This document shows positions 1 through 4,285 of a stretch of 5,276 bases of DNA, piece by piece. The notes beneath the pieces were generated by a model, which was given only the letters and a program-made list of their open reading frames with translations, was not told the DNA's origin and did not search any database. Made by a program: the position numbers and the translations under genes. Position 1 is the stretch's first letter. Each line of letters starts with the position of its first letter. Origin of the DNA: Desulfobacterales bacterium (GTDB taxonomy: Bacteria > Desulfobacterota > Desulfobacteria > Desulfobacterales > Desulfobacteraceae); the NCBI GenBank assembly GCA_022361135.1, contig JAKSBM010000244.1:1-5276 (forward strand). Direction: 5' to 3'.

Positions 1-895
1 CCTTGGGTTCGGCCACCCGGAAGAACTTGGGATTATAGGCGGGCATATCCTTCATGTAATCCTTGAGTCCGTCGAGCACGCCCTTTTCTTCTTCATACAC
101 ATAGCGAAAAAATCCGGTGTGGTCGTGGTGAACGTCAACGGATCCCGGAGGTTTGGCCTTGTATTCCTTGGCCGAGGAAATGAGCTGTTCTGCACCTTCC
201 AGGTCAAAATGACCCTTGGGGGACATGCCGGAGAGGATGCCGCCGCCGCCCACGGCGATGTTGCAGTTTTTGTGGGCAAAGAGGATGGTGGGGGAAATCC
301 CCTGGTATCCGCCGCCGGCGGGATTGGTGCCGTAGATACCGGCCAGAACGGGCAGGCCCAGCTGTTCCAGTTCGGCATGGCGGTAGAATGTGGTACCGGA
401 GCCCCGGCGATTGGCATAGAATTTTTCCTGGTCCGTGAGTTTAACGCCGGAACAGTTTACCAGCCAGACCAAGGGAACATTCAACCGCTTGGCCAGGTTG
501 GTGGCCCGGAAGATATTTTCGGGCTGCCCGGGCACCCAGGCACCGGCCATGACCTTGTTGTCAAAACCGATGACCACGGCCCACTTACCGGAAATCTTGG
601 CCAGACCATCGATGACGTTGGTGGTGCCTTCCACGTTGTCTTCGGGGTTGAACAGGGTGTGCAAGGGATGCCAGGTACCGGGGTCCACAAGGTATTCCAG
701 GCGCTGCCATACGGTCATCACACCCCGGGCATTGATTTTCTCTTCGGGCATACCTGCATTTTTGACCTTATCCACTTCCGCGTCGATGCTGTCTTCCACT
801 TCCTTGACCATGTTGATGTTCTTTTCCGAACTTAGAATCTGGCCTTTGTTGAGCTCGGAACCGAAGTCTTCCATCTTCTCAAAATACTGTCGCAT
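1..895 (-). CDS. gcdA: Glutaconyl-CoA decarboxylase, carboxyltransferase (alpha) subunit, N-terminal part
   Basis: This subunit moves the carboxyl group of glutaconyl-CoA onto the biotin of the carrier subunit, giving crotonyl-CoA. In the full complex the carboxybiotin is then decarboxylated by a membrane subunit that pumps Na+. The visible 298 codons show the acyl-CoA carboxyltransferase fold: LFNP at 81-84, GAWVPGQ at 118-124, NCSGVK at 147-152, QEKFYANRRG at 156-165, and the glycine-rich IYGTNPAGGGYQ at 187-198 followed by AVGGGGILSGM at 214-224. The pattern matches Acidaminococcus GcdA, as I recall it, better than propionyl-CoA or methylmalonyl-CoA carboxyltransferases. The family is about 587 residues, so roughly half lies beyond the left edge. 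The start is fixed by an in-frame TAG at 899-901 and a GGGAG ribosome site at 902-906, six bases from ATG. It is transcribed away from the biotin carrier gene. No frameshift is seen. Confidence 0.93.
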   Translation of the reverse strand, partial: MRQYFEKMEDFGSELNKGQILSSEKNINMVKEVEDSIDAEVDKVKNAGMPEEKINARGVMTVWQRLEYLVDPGTWHPLHTLFNPEDNVEGTTNVIDGLAKISGKWAVVIGFDNKVMAGAWVPGQPENIFRATNLAKRLNVPLVWLVNCSGVKLTDQEKFYANRRGSGTTFYRHAELEQLGLPVLAGIYGTNPAGGGYQGISPTILFAHKNCNIAVGGGGILSGMSPKGHFDLEGAEQLISSAKEYKAKPPGSVDVHHDHTGFFRYVYEEEKGVLDGLKDYMKDMPAYNPKFFRVAEPK

Positions 896-1003
896 GTTCT
901 ACTCCCGATAAGTGATATTTGGTTTTGATCCGCACCGGCACGCTGACCCCAATAGCCTTATATAACAGGGTATTCAGCTTTATCATTCGATGCATATAGT
1001 GAC

Positions 1004-1032
1004 TTGACTTTAACTTTTTCTTTAAGTATAGA
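1004..1032 (+). promoter_or_regulatory. Sigma-70-type promoter of the biotin carrier gene
   Basis: TTGACT at 1004-1009 and TATAGA at 1027-1032 are separated by exactly 17 bases, so transcription would start near 1039. That gives a leader of about 75 bases before the ATG at 1114. An AACGTTC motif at 1037-1043 sits on the predicted start site and could be a regulator site. This is sequence inspection only; no transcript data are available. Confidence 0.6.
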
Positions 1033-1044
1033 CCTAAACGTTCG

Positions 1045-1085
1045 CACCTGAAAATGCGACCCACCGCGGTCACACAGGTGATCAC
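1045..1085 (+). other. Nested inverted repeats in the biotin carrier leader
   Basis: CACCTG at 1045-1050 pairs with CAGGTG at 1075-1080, enclosing the perfect 8-bp palindrome ACCGCGGT at 1063-1070. GTGATCAC at 1078-1085 is a second perfect 8-bp palindrome. TCGCA at 1042-1046 also faces TGCGA at 1055-1059 across 8 bases. The region lies in the predicted transcript just ahead of the ribosome site. It could be a folded leader or an operator, but short palindromes also occur by chance. Confidence 0.3.
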
Positions 1086-1100
1086 TCGAAAAATCTGCAA

Positions 1101-1107
1101 AAAGGAG
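1101..1107 (+). promoter_or_regulatory. Ribosome binding site that sets the biotin carrier start
   Basis: AAAGGAG lies six bases before the ATG at 1114. It decides against an in-frame ATG 60 bases upstream at 1054, which has no comparable site and would add 20 residues unlike a biotin domain. Confidence 0.75.
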
Positions 1108-1113
1108 AAACCA

Positions 1114-1329
1114 ATGAGTACTGAGATCTTAGCCCCCATGCCCGGAACCATCATTGACATCCAGGTCGCCGTAGGCGATGCAGTAGAAGAAGGCCAGGAA
1201 TTGCTGATTTTGGAAGCCATGAAAATGGAAAACCCCATCGTCTCCACCGCGGCCGGCAAAGTAGCCGAAATCAAAGTGGCCAAAGACGCCAAGGTTGCCA
1301 GCAAAGAGGTCATGATCGTCATCGAGTAG
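1114..1329 (+). CDS. gcdC: Minimal stand-alone biotin carboxyl carrier protein, probably of glutaconyl-CoA decarboxylase
   Basis: A 71-residue biotinyl-domain protein. It should carry biotin on Lys37 of the EAMKMEN motif (34-40) and shuttle CO2 from GcdA to the Na+-pumping membrane subunit. The chain begins at once with the first strand of the domain (ILAPMPGTI, 5-13) and ends with the last (VMIVIE). It therefore consists of the biotin domain alone. Known GcdC proteins are about twice as long, with an Ala/Pro-rich linker before the domain; that linker is absent here. The gene stands divergent from gcdA, with its own promoter and a terminator 30 bases after the stop, so it forms a single-gene transcript. 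Assignment to the decarboxylase rests on this position. It could instead serve another biotin enzyme such as acetyl- or propionyl-CoA carboxylase. The biotin-domain call is very secure; the gene symbol is less so. Confidence 0.88.
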   Translation: MSTEILAPMPGTIIDIQVAVGDAVEEGQELLILEAMKMENPIVSTAAGKVAEIKVAKDAKVASKEVMIVIE

Positions 1330-1358
1330 CACCCGGACGTCGATTCATCGACAATTTT

Positions 1359-1407
1359 ACCTGCAAAGTTCATGGTTTTTCCGACCATGGACTCTGCAGG
1401 TTTTTTT
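1359..1407 (+). terminator. Intrinsic terminator after the biotin carrier gene
   Basis: An 18-bp stem (1359-1376 with 1384-1401; one A-C mismatch and one G-U pair) with a 7-base loop is followed by a run of seven Ts at 1401-1407. It lies 30 bases after the stop codon. The opposite strand has no T run after the stem, so it should act only on plus-strand transcription, separating the biotin carrier from the gct operon. A small perfect inverted repeat (GTCGAT at 1339-1344, ATCGAC at 1347-1352) lies just upstream. Confidence 0.9.
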
Positions 1408-1497
1408 ATGTCAATTCCCATCCCAGTCATCATTTGCTTCCCAAAACAATCCAGCCTCAAGCCATTCATTTCATAGCGTTTTTCAGACTTTTCTCAT

Positions 1498-1519
1498 GTT
1501 TCATAATACAGAACGCTGT
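1498..1519 (-). repeat. Left copy of a mirror-image 22-nt repeat, candidate regulator site
   Basis: Read on the minus strand, this copy begins ACAGCGTTCTG and ends GAAAC. It matches the right copy (1644-1665, plus strand) at 17 of 22 positions, including 10 of the first 11. The two copies are inverted relative to each other, with centres 146 bases apart, close to 14 DNA helical turns. This arrangement would suit a dimeric regulator acting at two sites, perhaps the IclR protein encoded in the operon. Binding is inferred. Confidence 0.4.
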
Positions 1520-1597
1520 TTTATCATGCCTAAAATAGGAAAGTTCCCTCTTCTTTGTCAAGATATTTTTTGATCAGATTTTTAATCATATTTTTAC

Positions 1598-1628
1598 TTG
1601 ACAATAACTTGAATTTCTAGTTTATGAT
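1598..1628 (+). promoter_or_regulatory. Probable promoter of the gctA-gctB-iclR-gdh operon
   Basis: A perfect TTGACA at 1598-1603 is followed by TATGAT at 1623-1628, five of six matches to TATAAT. The 19-base spacer is longer than the optimum, so the promoter may be weak unless activated. With 17-base spacing the -10 would be the poorer TTTATG at 1621-1626. The surrounding DNA is AT-rich. Predicted start is near 1635, about 50 bases before gctA, with the right repeat copy (1644-1665) just downstream. Confidence 0.5.
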
Positions 1629-1643
1629 TGCCCGTATGGCGGT

Positions 1644-1665
1644 ACAACGTTCTGATATATAAAAC
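1644..1665 (+). repeat. Right copy of the mirror-image 22-nt repeat, candidate operator of the gct operon
   Basis: Begins ACAACGTTCTG and ends AAAAC, between the predicted -10 box and the gctA start. A protein bound here would block transcription just after initiation, which fits a repressor site. It is the inverted partner of 1498-1519. Confidence 0.4.
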
Positions 1666-1686
1666 ACCTTAACCAAGAGATGGATT

Positions 1687-2694
1687 ATGTCTGAAACGCT
1701 GCACGACACTCAAACTCAAGCTCGGGACGCTCACGCGAAGGTCATGTCCCTTTCCTCGGCCATTGCACGCTATGTACACCATGGCGCACATCTTTCCATC
1801 GGCGGGTTCACCGTAAGCCGGAACCCCATGTCTGCCGTGCATGAAATCATTCGGCAGGATATAAAAGACCTCCACGTCTATGCCCATTCCAACGGCCAGG
1901 GCGTAGACGAACTCATCGGTGCCGGTTGCGTATCCAAGGCGGAGATTGCCTACTCCGGCAATGAACGCTTTGCCCCCACCGGTATCTGCTTCAAGCGCCA
2001 TGTCATGGACGGCAGCCTTTTGGTGGAGGATTACTCCAATTTTCAAATGGCCCTGCGTTTCATGGCCGGGGCCATGGGGCTTCCCTTTTTACCCACCTAT
2101 ACCTCCCTGGGCACCTCCATTGTGGACCTCTGGGGATTTGATCCAAGCCTGCGCCAGGTGGACCCCAAAATTTCCAATAAAAAACTGGCCGTAATCCAGG
2201 ATCCCTTCTCACCGGAGACGGCCCCGGAGGACATTGTATTGGTCCCGGCCATCCACCCCGATGTCACCATTATCCATGCCCAGACTGCGGACACCCAGGG
2301 CACGGTGCGCATGGACGGTCTCACCTATGCCGATGTGGACCAGGCCAAGGCCTCCCGGCATGTCATTGTCACCTGTGAAAACATCGTGGAAAAGGGGGCC
2401 CTCAACGATGCCCCCGCCCTGAACCCATTGCCTCCCTTCTGTGTGGATGCCGTGGTCCATTCCCCCCTGGGGGCCTATCCCACGGCCTGCTTTGGGCGCT
2501 ATGATTACGACCCTGCCTTTTTTGACCGGTATAAAACCCTTGCCGCCGATCCCCGGACCTTCAAGGATTTCATCCAGACCCTGGTGGACACCCCGGACCA
2601 TGTCCAATGGGTGGAAGAGAGCTGCGGTACCCGTCTGGAGGAATTAAAGGCCGACCCGGAAAAGGGATATTCAACCCGAATGGAGCGCAACTAA
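1687..2694 (+). CDS. gctA: Glutaconate (glutarate) CoA-transferase, subunit A
   Basis: First subunit of a family I CoA-transferase that exchanges CoA between acetyl-CoA and a C5 dicarboxylate such as glutaconate, 2-hydroxyglutarate or, likely here, glutarate. The 335-residue product follows Acidaminococcus GctA (about 320 residues) along its length: KVMSLSSAIARYV at 18-30, SIGGFTVSRNPM at 37-48, the LPFLP stretch at 132-136, DVTIIHAQ at 192-199, QGTVRMDG at 204-211, and CVDAVVHSPLGAYP at 252-265 before CFGRYDYD at 268-275. The first 17 or so residues are an extension relative to that protein. The ATG at 1687 follows only a weak ribosome site (AGAG and TGGA elements, 1676-1684). The second subunit starts on the stop codon, so the two are translationally coupled. 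The active-site Glu is expected in GctB, not here. The acid used cannot be read from the sequence. Confidence 0.92.
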   Translation: MSETLHDTQTQARDAHAKVMSLSSAIARYVHHGAHLSIGGFTVSRNPMSAVHEIIRQDIKDLHVYAHSNGQGVDELIGAGCVSKAEIAYSGNERFAPTGICFKRHVMDGSLLVEDYSNFQMALRFMAGAMGLPFLPTYTSLGTSIVDLWGFDPSLRQVDPKISNKKLAVIQDPFSPETAPEDIVLVPAIHPDVTIIHAQTADTQGTVRMDGLTYADVDQAKASRHVIVTCENIVEKGALNDAPALNPLPPFCVDAVVHSPLGAYPTACFGRYDYDPAFFDRYKTLAADPRTFKDFIQTLVDTPDHVQWVEESCGTRLEELKADPEKGYSTRMERN

Positions 2695-3458
2695 TGGACT
2701 ATACAGCAAAAGAACTCATGGTACTTTCGGCGGCCCGGCGCATCCAGAATAAGGACGTGGTTTTCTGCGGAACGGGCATTTCCATGCTGGCGGCGGTGGC
2801 GGCCAAACACATCTACGCCCCGGACTGCATGATCTTTTTTGAAACCGGTGCCATTGACGCCAAACTGGAGGATCTCCCCCTGGCCGTGGCCGATTCCCGG
2901 GTCATGTACCAGGCGGCCAATTTCTGCTCCTTGACCGAATCCTTTGCCCTGATGCAGAACCGGATCACCGGGGACCGCATCGTGGGCATCATCGGGGCGG
3001 CCCAGATTGATCCATACGGCAGCCTCAACTCCACCATGATTGGAGATTATAAAAATACCAAGGCCCGGTTCCCGGGCAGCGGGGGCGCCTGTGACGTGGC
3101 CTCCTTCGTCAATACCAACATTATCTTCATGGTGCTCCAGAAGCGAAAGTTTGTGGAAAAGCTGCCCTATGTCACCAGCCCGGGCTGGCTGGGCGGACCG
3201 GAGGGACGCACCGAGGCGGGCATTCCCCCCAACGGTCCCTCCTGCGTGATCACGGACATGGGCATCATGGAATTTGATTCAGAGACCCGGCGCATGTACC
3301 TGTCTGGGGTCTACCCGGGTGTGGAGCCGGAATACATCCGGGAAAACGTGGGCTTTGACATGGATGTCAGCCGGGCCGTGGTCGTGGACCCGCCCCGGGC
3401 ATCGGAGCTGGAAATCCTTCGCACCCAGACCGACCCCCAAGGATTGATTTTAAACTAA
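2694..3458 (+). CDS. gctB: Glutaconate (glutarate) CoA-transferase, subunit B
   Basis: Catalytic subunit of the GctAB CoA-transferase, 254 residues (Acidaminococcus GctB is about 266). Glu50 in the segment MIFFETGAID aligns with the glutamate that forms the covalent CoA-thioester in that enzyme (Glu54, from memory). Other family landmarks are CGTGIS at 25-30, YAPDC at 41-45, GAAQIDPYGSLNST at 101-114, GSGGA at 128-132 and YVTSPGW at 159-165. The start codon shares one base with the gctA stop (TAATG), which indicates coupled translation. An in-frame ATG 87 bases upstream lies inside gctA and adds residues unlike the family, so it was not used. A ribosome site for the next gene overlaps this stop codon. 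The GctB family and catalytic residue look intact, with no truncation. Confidence 0.93.
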   Translation: MDYTAKELMVLSAARRIQNKDVVFCGTGISMLAAVAAKHIYAPDCMIFFETGAIDAKLEDLPLAVADSRVMYQAANFCSLTESFALMQNRITGDRIVGIIGAAQIDPYGSLNSTMIGDYKNTKARFPGSGGACDVASFVNTNIIFMVLQKRKFVEKLPYVTSPGWLGGPEGRTEAGIPPNGPSCVITDMGIMEFDSETRRMYLSGVYPGVEPEYIRENVGFDMDVSRAVVVDPPRASELEILRTQTDPQGLILN

Positions 3459-3468
3459 AGGACATTGT

Positions 3469-4269
3469 ATGAGCGAACCCACCCAAGGCAAAAAACTCAA
3501 TGCCATTGAAAAGGCATTGGAAATCATGCTCAGATTCCAGGAGACCAAACCCAGCTGGGGCATCCGGGAACTTTCCGGACAATTGGGCTTCAGCCCGGCC
3601 ACGGTCCAGCGGATTCTGAAAACCCTCAAGGCATACGAATTTGTCTGCCAGGATGAAAAAACCCGGCAATATGCCATTGGGAACGTTTTTTACAGATTCC
3701 TTGAAAATTTAAACAATTCCAACGACCTGGCACGGACGGGTAGGAAATTCATGGAAGAGGTGGCCCAGAAAACCCAGGAAACCGTTCATTTGAACATCAT
3801 CCAGGGCTACCAGCGGATCTGCATCGACACCATTGAATCCCCCCAGACCCTGAAGGCGGGCATGCCCATCGGCAATCAGTCCCCCCTCTATGCCGGGGCC
3901 TCGGCCAAATGTCTGCTGGCCTTTTCCACGGACACCTTTAAGGCCGACTATTTTAAAAATGTTCAGGTCACCCCCCTGACGGCCAATACCATTGTGGTCC
4001 CCCTGAAGCTCCAGGCGGAACTGGACAAGATCCAGGACAAGGGATTTGCCCGAAGCATGGGGGAAAGGACCCCGGGTTTGGGTTCCCTGAGCACCCCAGT
4101 TTTTGACTATAAAGGTACGGTCCTGGCCAGCATGAGTCTGGCCATTCCTGAAATCCGATTCCAGGAACAGGACCACCTTTCCACTTGTATTCAAACCTTG
4201 ACCCGTGCATCCCAGGCCTTTTCCAGGGCCATGGGTCTGCACACACCCAATTTTACCCCCCCATTATAA
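3469..4269 (+). CDS. IclR-family transcriptional regulator
   Basis: A 266-residue DNA-binding protein with the two-part IclR layout. The N-terminal winged helix-turn-helix spans about residues 10-73; the helix-turn-helix part is WGIRELSGQLGFSPATVQRI at 30-49, and a wing-like RQYAIGNVFYRF lies at 66-77. The C-terminal effector-binding domain (about 85-255) includes the family pattern YAGASAKCLLA at 141-151, GERTPGLGSLSTPVFDYKG at 198-216 and SMSLAIP at 221-227. Family members bind small acids or their CoA esters and repress or activate nearby catabolic operons. Here the gene lies inside its probable target operon, 10 bases after gctB and 16 before gdh, with AAAGGA at 3457-3462 as ribosome site, so it should be autoregulated. 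Candidate sites are the repeats at 1498-1519 and 1644-1665. Effector (glutarate, glutaryl-CoA or glutaconate) and sign of control are inferred. Confidence 0.93.
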   Translation: MSEPTQGKKLNAIEKALEIMLRFQETKPSWGIRELSGQLGFSPATVQRILKTLKAYEFVCQDEKTRQYAIGNVFYRFLENLNNSNDLARTGRKFMEEVAQKTQETVHLNIIQGYQRICIDTIESPQTLKAGMPIGNQSPLYAGASAKCLLAFSTDTFKADYFKNVQVTPLTANTIVVPLKLQAELDKIQDKGFARSMGERTPGLGSLSTPVFDYKGTVLASMSLAIPEIRFQEQDHLSTCIQTLTRASQAFSRAMGLHTPNFTPPL

Positions 4270-4275
4270 TTATCC

Positions 4276-4281
4276 AGGAGG
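4276..4281 (+). promoter_or_regulatory. Strong ribosome binding site of the acyl-CoA dehydrogenase gene
   Basis: A perfect AGGAGG lies four bases before the ATG at 4286. It is the best ribosome site in the window and much better than that of gctA, suggesting that the dehydrogenase is made in larger amounts from the shared message. The spacing is a little short. Confidence 0.75.
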
Positions 4282-4285
4282 AAAC

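Noticed and set aside
119..835. A long open frame on the plus strand opposite gcdA
   Set aside because: It is antisense to a clear GcdA reading frame, has no ribosome site and its translation matches no known fold. It is a by-product of GC-rich codon positions.
959..987. Minus-strand promoter for gcdA (TATATA at 964-959)
   Set aside because: The -10-like box is reasonable, but 17 bases upstream is only AATGAT, a poor -35. gcdA needs a promoter in this region, but I cannot place it.
1054..1113. Upstream ATG that would lengthen the biotin carrier by 20 residues
   Set aside because: The ATG at 1114 has AAAGGAG at ideal spacing. The extra residues are basic, unlike the family, and fall in the palindrome-rich leader.
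879..1469. A 196-codon minus-strand frame spanning the biotin carrier gene and its terminator
   Set aside because: It covers the promoter, the carrier gene and the terminator in antisense. The translation shows no domain, and the plus-strand gene is certain.
1669..2046. Minus-strand frame overlapping the start of gctA
   Set aside because: Antisense to well-conserved GctA sequence, with no ribosome site or recognisable product.
2607..2693. Upstream in-frame ATG that would lengthen GctB by 29 residues
   Set aside because: It lies inside gctA, and the TAATG overlap at 2692-2696 gives the usual coupled start and the normal GctB N-terminus.
3681..3687. Another GAACGTT similar to the repeat core, inside the IclR-family gene
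   Set aside because: It lies within coding sequence and lacks the flanking matches of the 22-nt repeats. A chance seven-base match is expected.
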